Assembly (NCBI GenBank): GCA_032622095.1
Contig: CP136064.1
Span: forward strand, 256,225,863 to 256,289,862
Length of the DNA stretch: 64,000 nucleotides
Reading direction: 5' to 3'
DNA from: Siphonodentalium dalli
Lineage: Eukaryota > Mollusca > Scaphopoda > Gadilida > Siphonodentaliidae
The notes beneath the pieces were generated by a model. It was not told the DNA's origin, made no database searches, and saw nothing but the letters and a program-made list of their open reading frames with translations. The translations under genes were made by a program, and so were the position numbers. Positions 24,110-36,982 of this stretch are shown here, one piece after another; the stretch's first letter is position 1, and every line of letters starts with the position of its first letter.

Positions 24110-24253
24110 ATATTTTCATTTTTCTAGTTGGAGTTATTTCATGATTAGCATTTGTAACTATGTGACAAAAAACACGTTGGATTTTTGAAACGACTTGCAA
24201 ATGTAACTTTGTAACCCTTTTTTAACAAGGACTGGTGAAATATTTTCATTTTT
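24110..24253 (+). repeat. ~130-bp satellite, left remnant
   Basis: The unit contains TTTTTGAAACGACTTGCAAA, AACTTTGTAACCC and GGTGAAATATTTTCATTTTT. It stops abruptly at the LINE and resumes at 29013, showing the LINE interrupted this array. Confidence 0.85.
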
Positions 24254-24441
24254 CTTGTACCCTATATGGTGCGACCAAGTTAGCGATCACAGAAAGTTTA
24301 ACTGGACGAAATATGGAACTGTTAAAATCAGCAAACTCACACGATAGTGTACAGAATACATGGACACTAGATGGCAAGATCATTGCACTTTTGAAAAGTG
24401 GCACTAAAATCCATGTGAAGGACTTAAAGGAATTGGAATAG
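24254..24441 (+). pseudogene. LINE ORF1 C-terminal remnant (FP25K-like)
   Basis: The frame reads ITESLTGRNMELLKSANS, then QNTWTLDGKIIALLKSGTKI ending in HVKDLKELE. This is the layout (LT..N..LL..A, then W-x-x-D/N-G-K-I) of the baculovirus-FP-like C-terminus found in ORF1 proteins of many invertebrate LINEs. The N-terminal portion is missing because the insertion is 5'-truncated. The open frame extends a few codons into the satellite upstream but that part is not ORF1. It ends with a normal stop at 24441. About 700 bases of non-coding sequence, including a 34-base AATTCAATTTCATTGAATC duplication at 24733-24800, separate it from the PHD frame. Confidence 0.6.
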
Positions 24442-25142
24442 AGGATGATGATAACATTATTTGCACTAAATATGTGCACATTATGCCAATTGTTTATTAC
24501 ATGTTTATATATACCCCCCCCTCATGACCTATCTCTTTCTTCTATCTTTGTTCTCTTCTTAAATGTATACATGTATATGTCCACAACTGCATACTATACC
24601 TGATCATAAAACAGCTATACTCAGTTCTTATAATGTCAATATATATACGATAATATCAGTATCATCCATAACTCGAATGAATTTTTTATTTTTATTTTTT
24701 TTAAATAAACCTACCGTAGGTTGATTTAATTCAATTTCATTGAATCTTCCATAAATTGAAGTTAATTCAATTTCATTGAATCTTCCATAAATTGAATATA
24801 TATGATATCACAAAATACATTCAACTTTAACTACTCCAGTTTTCCAGATTATTATTGAAGTTTAATACATGTAGTTAATACTTTCATAATACTAAAAATA
24901 TACTCAGTTAGTAAAACCTATACCTCAGATAAAATATATACATACTAATTTATACATATAACTATATATGTATATGTACTCACTAATGAATTCCACTCAA
25001 TCCATATACTTTGATCACATTTCAGCATACCCCCTGTCAGTTTACTGCGACTAAGACTCACAACTGGATACCTAAACTCACAAATTTTGACCACCGAAAG
25101 CTCAGATTACACCCCACCCCCCCACCCCTCCATCCTAATAAT

Positions 25143-25430
25143 ATGCCTTTAAAATACCCATGTACAACTTGCAAGAAATCAGTAAGAATAAACCAAGATG
25201 CCCTATGCTGTGACTCATGTGATAAATGGATACACCTATGTTGCTCTATGCTATCAAAAAAAGACCATGCTAAACTGAGTGTTGATCAAGCACCTTGGTT
25301 TTGTTACCATTGCATTGGACGAATGTTCCCATTTAATCACATAATGGATGAAACACTATTCAGACTAGCTATATTCGATATGAAGCATGACCACGACCAC
25401 TTATCACATCAAACAAATCGCTATTTATGA
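25143..25430 (+). pseudogene. LINE PHD-finger region
   Basis: From ATG 25143 the frame reads YPCTTCKKSV, then LCCDSCDKWIHLCCSML and WFCYHCIGRMFPF. This is a PHD finger with its C-x2-C, C-x2-C, H-x2-C and final C-x2-C pairs. PHD fingers are a known feature of CR1-like LINEs. The downstream NPF.LNDD-type linker lies in another frame, so this PHD was probably the N-terminus of the endonuclease/RT protein, with a one-base shift near 25420-25430. The alternative is a genuine ATGA stop-start overlap (25427-25430). I favour the shift. Confidence 0.75.
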
Positions 25431-28400
25431 ATCCTTTTACTCTAAATGATGACTTTCGGACAGAACACCTAATTGAAGAAGATGAGAACGCATTAGATCC
25501 TCAAAATTCTGAACTTTCTTCCAACTACACTCTCCTTGAAGAATTCAATGAGAATGTAAAATCAAAAAACCATACTATATCAACCTCAATGATACATTTC
25601 AATATACGTTCCCTTTTGAGAAATATTGACAAAATGACTACTTTTCTTAATACCTGCAGACATAGCTTTGGCATAATTGGAATCACCGAGAGCTGGCTGA
25701 CAGATGACTCACCTACACAACTAACTCAAATCAATGACTATAGTTTCTATGAAAATCACAGAAGTGAAAGAACTGGTGGTGGTGTGGGCCTATATGTTCA
25801 CTCAAGTATTAAAGCACAGGTACGAACTGATCTTTCGATATTCAGTGAATCCATTGAGAGTATATTCGTTGAATTACCTTCTAAAAAAAATAAAAGCCAA
25901 TTGGTAGGCTGTATATACAGATGTCCAAACTCAGACACCAATATTTTCCTTGAAAAACTAGAAACATTACTAGAAAAAATACAAAAATAAAAGAAAGAGT
26001 GTTTTCTGATGGGAGATTTTAATATTAACATAAGTAGTGATAATACCTCTGGTAAATTTTTTTATGAACTTACTGAAATCATTTATGTTACTACCAACCA
26101 TAACCAAACCTACTAGAATTACTGAATTCAGTGCAACTCTTATAGACAATATATTTTCCAACTGCCACCTATCTTCCTCAATCACATCTGGTATATTTGT
26201 GGAGGACATAACTGATCATTTACCAATCTACCTTCTGGTAAAAAATGGAGAGAGAATGATGACAAAAAAAGATAAAATTATATATAAAAGAGACTTTTCA
26301 GATTGCAAAATTCAAAGTTTTATCTCTGAAATATCTGGCACTAATTGGGATGAAGTAATAAATTGCCATGAATGCAATGACGCCTATAGAATATTCCATG
26401 AGAAAATAATGAATAGTTACAACAGTAGCGTCCCAAAATGTAAAAAAAGAATCAAAGCCACAAATCATCTTACACCATGGATAACAAAAGGAATACTCAA
26501 CTCCATAAAAAGGAAAAATAAACTGTACAAAACATTCCTAGAATGCCGAACAAATTATAATAATGATAAATATAAGACATACAGGAATAGGCTAAACTCA
26601 GTAATCCGCATGACAAAACAAAAATATTATCATAACAAATTCCAACAATATGAAGGAAATATAAATGCCACTTGGAAACTCCTAAAAATTATTCTAAATA
26701 AGAAAAAAGATAACAACACCACAACAGAATTCCTATACGAGAACAAATACATAACTGATAGAAAGATTATTGCATCAAAATTCAATGAATATTTTACAAA
26801 AATATGACCAACACTTGCTGAAAAAATGAAATCTGAACAAAATGCAACTGACTACCTGAAACATTCAAATACTTCTTCATTTTTCATTCACCCAACAAAT
26901 GAACTTGAAGTGATACAGATTCTAAATAATATCAACTCAAAAAAGGCTGCAGGCATAGATGATCTCAAATGCTCTATCTTAAAACAAAGCTATGAACTCT
27001 TCATTAAACCTCTCACACATTTATGCAATCTTTCCCTCTCCCAGGGTGTATTCCCAGACCTCATGGAAATAGCTAAAGTCATACCTATTTATAAAGCTAA
27101 AGATCCAACAACTATGAGTAATTATAGACCAGTATCAGTATTACCAGTCTTCTCTAAGATTATTGAAAAACTAATGTATGATAGACTAAGTAACTACTTA
27201 GAAAAATACAGTATTTTATATGACAGTCAATATGGATTTAGAAAGAACCACTCTACGGTGCTTGCACTAACTGACTTATTAGAAAAAATAACTGGGGCAC
27301 TTGACAAAAAGGAAACTACCATTGGAGTCTTTTTAGACCTATCAAAAGCTTTTGATACAATAAACCATAAAATAATGCTTAGCAAACTTGAACATTATGG
27401 ATGTCGAGGGGTTGCACTGAATTGGTTTTGTAGCTATTTATCGAATAGGAAGCGATCAGTACAATATGATGGTTATATATCTAGCCAGATACCTATTTCC
27501 TGTGGTGTTCCACAGGGGTAAATTCTTGGTCCCCTTCTTTTTCTCATATACATGAATGATTTGCCTAACATATGTAAAGATCTGAAATTGATACTTTTTG
27601 CGGATGATACTAATGCCTTTTATTCAAATAGTAATATTGGAAGACTGTATGAGAAAGTAAACACTGAGATGAATAAAATGTGTGAATTGTTCTCAGCTAA
27701 CAAATTATCACTCAATCTTGAAAAAACTAACTATATGCTTTTTACAAATACTGACCTTAAAAAGAAGAACATTCTCTTACCTGAACTAAACATTAAAGGA
27801 GGAGTGATAAACAGGGTAAAAAATACAAAATTCCTTGGTATAAACATTGAAGAAAACTTGTCCTGGGATATACATATTGATACAATCACCTCAAAACTTT
27901 CTAGAGACCTAGGAATAATGAGGAAAGTCAGCGAATTTGTTCCAAGAGAAACCATGAAGAATCTTTATTCCACGCTTATTCTTCCTCATCTGACCTACTG
28001 CAATGCTATATGGAGTGTAACCACACAAAAAAATCTAGGAAAACTTGAAAAAATACAGAATAAATCAATAGCTACATTATGCTATAGAAAAGTAAATGTT
28101 AATAACATCTGTAAAGAAAACAATCTTTTATTAATTAGGGATATCGGAAATATGCAGATGATTAAAATTTTACATGATTTTCAACAAAAGAAACTTCCAA
28201 AATCATTATCACTGTTCACTGAGTTGAATGAAATTCATGATCATAATACTCGATTTAAAGCAAACTCAAATATATATTGTGAATACAGGAGAACAACTAA
28301 AGCAAGGAAAACTATATCAACCAGAGCAAGATGTTTGTGGAACGAACTCCCAAATGACTGCAAGCTCCGAATTGAAATTGACCAAACCTATCCTAAATAT

Positions 28401-28436
28401 CTGAAGAAGTACTTCATAAATAAGTACAACACATAG
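25427..28436 (+). pseudogene. LINE endonuclease/reverse transcriptase
   Basis: The endonuclease part shows HFNIRSLLRN, GIIGITESWL, GGGVGLYVHSS and FLMGDFNIN. A long linker follows, then the RT: PVSVLPVFSKIIEKLMYDRL, YGFRKNHST, FLDLSKAFDTINHKIM, GVPQG, ILGPLLF, and the catalytic ADD in LILFADDTNAF. The C-terminal part ends RARCLWNELPNDCK...KKYFINKYNT, typical of CR1/Jockey-group elements. The breaks are a TAA at 25988, a frame change in the T-rich stretch near 26050-26090, TGA at 26805 and TAA at 27519, the last replacing the Ser of GVPQGS. Few breaks over 3 kb suggest a moderately young copy. Confidence 0.9.
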
Positions 28437-29012
28437 CTGCTTTATTATAAGTCATTAAGTGGTCATCTGAGCCAAGCTATCTGGAAAATAAAGGAATAAT
28501 ATAACATAATTATCTAATATTTAACATTTAAACATGCATTTTTATCTTTATTAATCTTAGCCAGAATAAAAATATCTGAAAAGTCACCAAAGAAACAAAG
28601 CATTATCATTAAACCAGTTATACAAGTAACCATCCAATATATCCTTATCACATGAGTCATAGTACCTAGTATATATTAATTAAACCTGGAGCTACAAACA
28701 TAATATTAAGCTGCAACCCATGAAAAATGAGTGTGAATATATCCCCACCCCACCCCAACCCTCCCATCAGCCCCCACCTATTGTCATGGCCCCTTATTAC
28801 CTCTCACTCTGAACTAGACCTTGTACAGGTACACCTTAATTATTTCTTCTCCACAAACTGCACCCCTATTATAAGTATAAGAATGAATGTGAGCAATATA
28901 TTACCATGAGGGCCCTTCCATATAACAAGCTCTGCTTCAATTAGGGTCCTGTTGTGTGTTTATATAACTTTGTCATTTATTATCTAATAAACTGTATTGA
29001 ATCTTGAATCTT

Positions 29013-29600
29013 GGGGTTATTCTATGATAAACATTGTAACTATGTAACAAAAAACAAGTCGGATTTTTGAAACGACCTCCAAATGTAACTTTGTAACCCT
29101 TTTTTAACAAGGATAGGTGAAATGTTTTCATTTTTCTAATCGGAGTTATTCTCTGATAAGCATTTGTGACTATGTAACAAAAACAAACACGTCGCATTTT
29201 TGAAACGACTTCCAAATGTAACTTTGTAACCCCTTTTTAGCAAGGATAGGTGAAATATTTTCATTTTTCTAATTGGAGTTATTCTCTGATAAGCATTTGT
29301 AACTTTGTGACAAACAACACTTCGTATTTTTGAAATGACTTCCTATTGTAACTTTGTAACCCTTTTTTTTTTAGCAAGGATAGGTGAAATATTTTCATTT
29401 TTCTAATTGGAGTTATTCTCTGATAAGCATTTGTAACTTTCTGACAAAAAACACGTCGCATTTTTTAAACGACTTCCAAATGTACATCTGTAACCCTTTT
29501 TTAGCAAGGATAGGTGAAATATTTTCATTTTTCTAATTGGAGTTATTCTCTGATAAACATTTGTAACTATGTAACAAACACCATGTCGGAGTTTTGAAAT
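29013..29600 (+). repeat. ~130-bp satellite, right part (~5 units)
   Basis: Units of about 127-135 bases share TTTTGAAACGACTTCCAAA and AGGATAGGTGAAATATTTTC. The array continues the one cut by the LINE. Confidence 0.88.
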
Positions 29601-29616
29601 GCCAATGCCAAGGGCG

Positions 29617-29715
29617 CATTTGTAACCGGGTTACTGGTCGGAGCTAACACATTTGTAACCGGGTTACTGGTCGGAGCTAACACATTTGTAACCGGGTTAC
29701 TGGTCAGAGCTAACA
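29617..29715. repeat. 33-bp minisatellite, three copies
   Basis: Each unit holds CATTTGTAACCGGGTTACTG. It seems to have grown from a degraded satellite unit at the end of the ~130-bp array, because ATTTGTAAC is shared. It contains the palindrome GTAACCGGGTTAC. Confidence 0.85.
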
Positions 29716-29949
29716 CACGAGCAAACGTTGAGTCGACTTGTAAAAAAAACCACGACGTATTTGTAACCCAGTAACTACAACAAAATGCGTCGTATTTTTT
29801 TCTGCACCAAAATCTGCCAAACATTGAGTCGACTTGTAAACAAACCACGACGTATTTGTCGTATTTTGTTTCTGCACCAAAATTCATGCCCATGTAAAGT
29901 TGACCAACGGAACTGATTTATCAGACCAAATGCAAATCAAGGAATGGTT

Positions 29950-31310
29950 GTCCATGCAGTGAGTATCCGCTTCGCACGTTCTACAATGCAGAATATGTAC
30001 AGCGCGAACGATAATCTTCTTATCAATCGGTCGATCACTGGGTCAATTGGGGATAATTGTCCAAAGCCTGATAAACGATGGCTGCATGATACAACAAAAT
30101 ACACTGACCGAGTGTCCACCCCACAATACCAGGTATCAGAAACCCGGAAGGTATCACCAAACCGGACTGAATGGGAAAGAATTTCCACGCATATATATTA
30201 TATGCGAATACATGTATTGTGTTTCTCATCGTCAAGCATACAGCGAACAAAATATGTGTGCGTCCACACGAAGCAGGAATACTTACCCACCCGATGTTGG
30301 TCGGTTGGTTATCCCAGATATGACCATTTTCAAATTTTTGGCGAATTATTGCAATAGTGTTTTTTATTTTGCTGTCTCAAATTTTCAAGAAAATCTATTC
30401 ACTAGTATAATCCCTGGGATTCCACACTGCCGACAATGTGCCGGTATATAACTGAATATGCCAATGAAGGATTGGATTGAAGAGTTTTCAAAACACGTGT
30501 CATTCTCAGTATGAGCGCGATATGGAGGGACCACTATCGGGTGGATTAATTAAATTAGTTGAACATCCATCTCAGCAGTCAAATTTGCTTATTCAAATAT
30601 GCGAATGAAAGATGACGTATATACATGGCCCTGATAACATGAACATGCATGCTGTCCTTTCGAATATCCGTTTAGTAGTATCCGAATTGTATTCTAAGTT
30701 GAATAACTTGTGCTCCCATCCCTTTTGATTAACTCATATCAAATTTTCAGATTATATTTGTCAATGTATAAAATGTATTATGTAAAGTGGGTTCAAATAA
30801 AATATGTTCAAACAATCCGAATTGTATTGAGACCCAACATGGCGAAACCATAAGACACGATACATGTAATGGGAAATAAGGCGGTCATATTATCGGCACA
30901 TTTAGTACCATATATTAAGGAGGTTATTCTGCCCATATAGAATGAAGCTACTTCATCTTGCTTGCCATGCATTGAATTGTGTCAGGGTTTGTGTTTTTTA
31001 TATTTACTGGGGGTGACTCGCCAAACCTTGATCAAATCGTTCAACAGGGAGACCAATCTAGCTATTAGGGTGTGGTGTCGACCAAGTGAACAAATGCAAT
31101 GATAATTATGACACAATTTTCTCAACAATAGATAAATAATTATGCGTCCTCTCTATATCCATGACTATATCGGGCTACATCCAAAGTTAATCTGTTCTTT
31201 TATTCGGGTTTTTTGGGCTCAATTATAAAGGTGGTGTATAACTCTGGGGAATCGTGTTAAGCATGACCGCCTATATATGAAACCATCTGTACTATAGCAA
31301 GGATCATAAA
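29950..31310 (+). repeat. Dispersed ~1.3-kb repeat, copy 1
   Basis: Ordered matches to 37378-38640 include CCAAACCGGACTGAATGGG, TTTTTTATTTTGCTGTCTCA, ATCCATCTCAGCAGT, ACCATATATTAAGGAGGTTA and TCTAGCTATTAG. No catalytic motif is seen in any frame. Orientation is the same in both copies. Confidence 0.75.
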
Positions 31311-34020
31311 TAACAGGTTAGGCTCACCCAATCATATTTGTGTAATCGTCTTGGTAGAGTTATCGATCCTCCTGGTAGGACAGGCGCCGTATTTGAAATG
31401 GTGAATACACGAGGAATACAGAAATCGAATGAATGTGTTTTGTATCAAATGACTCACCGGCCACCTAGAGCCTGTAGAGGTAAACTGAAGTGATCTATAT
31501 ATTCACCGAGTATTAATCTTGGTGATTGTTACGTTTATTTCATTTTAATAACGGTTGTTGACTTTATTCTGATTTATTTTAATCGGTCTGTCAGTGTCAA
31601 ATTCCGACGAATACGAGTGAATGGAAATACTGGTACATCGTTTTTGGTCAACATTCTCAACCAAAAGCAAGGAAAACTACCCAGCCACTTTTATAACTGA
31701 GAAAATACGTCGTTTATATTCAATCCTTGCGTACTACAGTTGTTATTTTTGTTTTGTTGCAACTTTTAAAGAATGTTTTTAACTTTTATTTTGTTTACAT
31801 TTTTACGTTGTCTTTAAATTTGTCTGTGTCAGCGTGTGTGTGGGCGCAGTGTGCCTGCATAATTATGTGGCACTGTGACTATAACTGACTATTGGTTTAG
31901 TACATGGAAATTTCAAATTCGTCCTTTCACTTTTTATCTTATTTGTAGAACTCATCTATTGGGATCACAAATCTGAAAACATTTTTTTTCCAGTTTAGTT
32001 AATAGGCTAATTATTGTTTGAGTTATAGACATTTTTGTACCTCAAAAAAATGTCATCAAATTCAGATGGACACTCCATTTGTATTTATTCAACCTGAATC
32101 TTCCACTTTTACATGGTAGTGTTCCCCAAATCAACACAATTCATATTATCTGCATGCAGTTGCAATAGAGCATTTCTAAAGTTATGTGTTCAACCCCCCC
32201 CCCCATATGTTGATTCTTTCATGCAGTACAGCCTACCGGTATGGTCAACTTAGTCAAATTTGTCATTGTTACATGGACATCGCATTAATAGGAAATGTCA
32301 TATTTGATATCTTGTAACTCAGTCAGTATATTCATCCCCTCACACCTTGATATTTGCACAACATATTAATTCATATGACACATTAATGATTAAGTTGATT
32401 AACTGTTAATCTGTTGTGAAACAATTTCTCTTATTATATGTAAAATATGTTAAATGATTGCCCTATCATGACATGCATGGGTCCTTGGAATCCACTTAAT
32501 TTGACATTTGTAAAAATGTATTGACCAAGTTTTTTTTTTAGCATTTGTTCTAGTTTCTGTATGTACTATTAGGATTTCACTATAAATTCATTGATATATA
32601 TCATATAATGACATATTAGGCATTAATTACCCTTCAAATAATGGTATGCTTAATAAGTGTAGATTGACATCTGTCATTTGGGAGTATATTTCATCATTTA
32701 CAATACTAGTATACTTATTTAATTTAATGTAATGCTATTGCACCGGTACATGTATTCATAGTAATTTTTTTTATCAAAATGCAAAATGGGAGTTATGGGA
32801 GACAAAATTCAAATTTTCAGTAATGACAATCAACAATGCGCGATTCCATCACAGGAATCTGGGAATTTTGTTTTAAATTTTATTATATTATTTTATATAA
32901 AAATAATATATAAATAAAAAAAATACCCGGGGGTGGTAACTTAATCTAATTTAATTTAATTCATTTGCACTTATAGTGTATGGTAAATCTATAAATCCAT
33001 AATTGTGTGGTGGGATGCCAAATTCCATTAGGCTTAAGTGTAATGGAAATCTGAATTACACTTAAGCGTAATATTAATAAGATATTAAATATGAATTACG
33101 CCTCCTACATATTTGAAATACGCTTAAGCGTAATTGAGATATAAATGCTTAAAAATAATTGGGTTTTCTGATATTCATACATGTGCATTGAATAAAATGT
33201 TGTATAATCTAAAATGGTATCATTGTGAGCGATGCCTGACTAGACCTAGATCATTTTGAGGAATTATTTTTGAGTCAATTTAATGACATGAGATATGTAA
33301 AAGTTTTCCAGTGTGTCAGCTGGACTTTGAAGTGTAGCACTTGGATAATAATAGACTTACTAGTAATATTAGTTATATATACTCTATTATATTAGTTCAT
33401 GATTGATCTATCCAGTTTCCAGCCTGGTAAATGGACTTAAGATAATTGGGATGGTAGAACTGCAAGTAAAGTTAGTAATGAATAATGGTAATATGGTACT
33501 GGTAGGCCTATAATATGTCCCTATGGCCGGTTCATAAAATAAAAAAAATATATTTTGGCTAAATTTTGATTTAAGTTCTATAAATGACTTGTCAATGCCA
33601 TATATTATAATTCAGATACGCATGTAGTTATATATTATAGTACTAAAAAAATACAAACAAAAAAAGTTCAGTTGTATACAAATTGACATTGACAGCGAAT
33701 TTGGGTGATGCTTTTCATCGTTTTAACTGGACATTAGTAGTAACTTTCCCCAGAAAGTTCAATATAGTGTAGGTCAACCGTCAATGCGTACTGTTTATGG
33801 AAATATCGACAAAATAGAGAACATTTGGTTTAAATGTTGTTTTAAAATGATTTTTGGATGGGAGAAATGAGCAACTCTATAGAATTCTATAGTGTATCCA
33901 TAGACGCATTTCTCGGTTTAACCTACCGACCACAAGAGGGCGCTGTGGCGGTACGCATTACAATAGAACCAATGGGAAGTGAACCTTCCCGTTATTTAAG
34001 TTCCCTGACTATAGCCTGAT
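31311..34020. other. Long non-coding stretch
   Basis: AT-rich, with stops in all frames. A cluster of CTTAAG-centred words (GCTTAAGTGTAAT, ATTACACTTAAGC, TACGCTTAAGCGTA) lies at 33030-33135, including a 14-bp palindrome at about 33118-33131. Nothing else is recognised. Confidence 0.5.
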
Positions 34021-34039
34021 GTATATCAAGCAAAATGGC

Positions 34040-35340
34040 CGCCATGACAGACTAATCTTATCTGGAGTCTATGGTTTTATCATACAAAGCCATTAAAACA
34101 TTTCGTATGCGATCGTGTAATTGAAACTCTCTGGGCTCTCTGTCGATTACTCGTCGATACATATTTTGGGGGTTCCCGTTTAATGTGTTTAGATATTTGG
34201 TAACGGATGGCATACACGATCTAAACACATCACGGACATTTCTCATTATTTTCAGCTTCGAAGAGTCACAAATGTCGATATCTGGCGTCGTAAATATCTC
34301 ATTAAAATGTTATCATTAGTTTCCAGCATCGTAAACGAAAACTATAGTGGAGTCAAGTCAGGTATATATAGGAGATGCTACTGGAATCATTATCTCAATA
34401 GGGGTCCGCACTAATGGCTGCGGACACACGTACCACAGTAGCGATGGCATAGTAGGTGTGACAATTTATTATGGTGGAGTTTTGTGACAATTTGTTGTCA
34501 TAATTAATATGCCATAGAAAGCCAAGTCGCCCTCTGCACATTCGCACAATGAGTCTACCAAGCTCTACCAGCGACGGTCGATATCTCAAGGATGTTTCTA
34601 CCTGAATGCCTTGTTGATATTGATCTTTACTCAACACGCAGTGTTATATTTTTCATGCTAAGACACAAGTCCACTTGATAACTTAATGAATAACCCATCT
34701 CAACAGCCATGATTGTTCTTCCTAATGAAATTAATATAAATAGATAAACATGCATGCTTTGAGATCATATAAAAAAAACGTACCACAATAATGATATGTG
34801 AGTCAATGAGGAATTACCACCAGGCCACGGGCAAACACAATTCTGGACGATCTATCTTGCAATTATATATATCGTCGTGAATACAATTTAGCAAAACGTA
34901 ATGAGTAGAGATCAACCTTTGTGAAAAGCAATGGTTAATTGGTCCAGTCGACTCATTGTGCGGAAAATCAGCGGGCGACATGGATAGCTATGGCACAGAA
35001 TTATGACGGACCAATTGTCACCAAACTCCACCATAATAAATTGTCACACCTACTATGCCACCGTTACTGTAATACGTGTGTCCGCAGCCAATAACATGGA
35101 CATCGACGTATAACTTCACCAGATCTTGGTTATTTAATTGTAAACGGACGTCATGTTTCAGAAAGTCATAGCCAATTTCGGTGCCGATTTTCTTCAGAAA
35201 ATATGAAACAATAAAGAGTATATCAATTCATGATATAGTGAAAAATAAAGTTTGTGTGTATGTTATATCTCAAAGATTGAAAACAGCTGGATAATTGCAA
35301 TTACTTTTTGCAAGAAATGTTAGAGTATACTAAGATTGTC
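34040..35340. repeat. Dispersed repeat family copy, interrupted by a MITE
   Basis: The stretches before 34416 and after 35089 together resemble 36150-36620 (ACATTTCTCAT.ATTTTCAGC, TATCTGGCG.CGTAAAT, GAAAACTATAGT, TTATCTCAATAGGG). The downstream part also resembles 35820-36120. A minus-strand 62-codon frame at 34058-34246 is not conserved in the paralog. Confidence 0.6.
34416..35089. mobile_element. Non-autonomous inverted-repeat element (674 bp)
   Basis: The ends are GGCTGCGGACACACGTA and its complement. Inverted similarity runs ~85 bases inward (GGCATAGTAGGTGTGACAAT and complement). It is flanked by a 3-base AAT duplication. The paralogous repeat at 36421-36480 reads straight through (CACTAATAGCCTGG), giving an empty site. 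Three-base targets suggest a PIF/Harbinger-class transposase, but AAT is not the usual TWA, so the class is uncertain. Confidence 0.75.
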
Positions 35341-35379
35341 AGCATTTTGTGTATTTAACCACCAATATTAAAAATCTAT

Positions 35380-35737
35380 TAACGGGGTACTGTACGCTAA
35401 ATCCGGCCATTTATGGGACAATCTCCTTTTATACTCCAACAGAATATATGCAACAAAAGAATGAATTTGAGCCATGTATAAGTGCAAAATACACTCTTGT
35501 GCTCTATGGAAGATGCAAACAGCATGTTAATTATAATGAACATGAACAAATGGCTGGAGTCATAATTAATTTTCATTAGAAATACCTTGTTGTTTACATC
35601 ACACATAGAGCACTTGGGTGTATTATGCACTATTCCATGGCTCAATTAATTCATTTGTTGCATATATTATGTTGGAGTATAAAAGGAGATGGTCCGATAA
35701 ATGACCGGATTTAGCGTACAGTGCCGCTTTAAAGTGA
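35380..35737. mobile_element. Foldback MITE (~358 bp)
   Basis: ACTGTACGCTAAATCCGG at the left end is matched by CCGGATTTAGCGTACAGT at the right. The pairing continues for ~90 bases through CTCCTTTTATACTCCAAC and ATATGCAAC.AA. The two antisense ORFs across it are mirror images made by the arms. Confidence 0.75.
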
Positions 35738-36035
35738 CAAAAAAATCCCACCACTGGATCTGGGCGTAAAGTCTGATATAGAAAGATATATACACGGGAC
35801 TTCGACGTAAAACCAGCATTATCCAACCGATTTCACTAGCTAGTTGACGTCGAAGGAAACTTGGACTAACGGACTCACAGAAAGACTTACGCAGGTCACC
35901 GATTAGTTTGAGTCGATTTTTCTTCAGAGCGTCACGGAAGAATATAGAGCGTGATCCCAAATTAATAACAATCAATGTCATAATAATATAATATTTTTTT
36001 ACGGCTGATTGGAGTATCTAGTCCTGATTTGGTAA

Positions 36036-36052
36036 AATAAAGAGCGTTTATT
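36036..36052. promoter_or_regulatory. Palindromic AATAAA word (reverse form)
   Basis: A perfect copy, on the opposite strand, of the word at 18772-18788. It lies inside a dispersed repeat. Confidence 0.5.
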
Positions 36053-36149
36053 TATATGTCAACGATTCAAAGCAGCTGGGAAATGGATATTAATTTGCAA
36101 AGATTATTCAGGGTATATCATTTTTTTTTCGATCAGCAATTCGTGCATT

Positions 36150-36620
36150 TAGCGACCCATCTTTACCTCCTTCCAAATATATGGAAATATGAACGAGCCA
36201 TGCCCGTTTAATGTGCATTGGCATCGGGCAACGGGGCGTATACGCTCTAGACACCCCGATGACATTTCTCATATTTTCAGCATCGAAAAGTCATAAAGGT
36301 CGGTATCTGGCGGCGTAAATTCTCATTAAAATGTTCTCATTAGTTTTCGGGATTGAACACGAAAACTATAGTTGAGCAAAGTCAGAGAGGAGCTCATTAA
36401 ATATTATGCCCCGGGGGCCATTATCTCAATAGGGTTCCACACTAATAGCCTGGAAATCGACGTATACATGTTGGTCAAGTCATAGATAAGTTGGGTGTCG
36501 ATTTTTCTCAGAGCAAAGAATAATAAAAATCTTTCTTGTTAGTCTATTCCTGATATGATAATACAAAGAGTGCCAAATATGTACAGGATAAACACGTTGT
36601 ATGGTGTTATTTGGGACTTT
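36150..36620. repeat. Dispersed repeat family copy with empty site
   Basis: Paralog of the repeat around 34040-35340. It lacks the 674-bp element and so records the pre-insertion sequence. Confidence 0.6.
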
Positions 36621-36982
36621 CATCGGTGGAGTTTTGAGGTGGAAAATGCAGTTTTACCGGCGCCGTGTGGAGCCAGTATAACGGAAATTTTCCATCAGAA
36701 AACACATCGATAAACGTCCCAAATCGATCCATGCAGACAGCATGTTTATCCCCATTCTAAATCACACAAATCGCAAACTCATGCTATATCTACCAAAGAG
36801 TTGCTGCACTCGACATGAATGATAGTTTACAAACAATCCATATCACTTCCCCCCAGAAATTGTACTCCGCTTCATGAGGATATAAAACTCAATCGAATTT
36901 AAATAACAATCCAAAGGAATCCGGGAAATCCATCGACGCGAATCCCGCCCATTTGACATCGGATGTGCATAAATTATATTAA

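Larger units (their letters stand above)
24254..29012 (+). mobile_element. CR1-like LINE inserted into satellite (~4.76 kb)
   Basis: The boundaries are fixed by the satellite on both sides. From 5' to 3' it contains the tail of an ORF1-like protein, a PHD finger, an AP-endonuclease region and a reverse transcriptase. It ends in a short TTGAATCTTGAATCTTGG direct repeat without poly-A, as CR1/L2-type elements do. It is 5'-truncated within ORF1. There is little or no target duplication beyond a base or two at the satellite joint. Confidence 0.88.

Noticed and set aside
34058-34246. 62-codon minus-strand ORF
   Set aside because: Lies in a dispersed repeat and is not open in the paralog near 36200.
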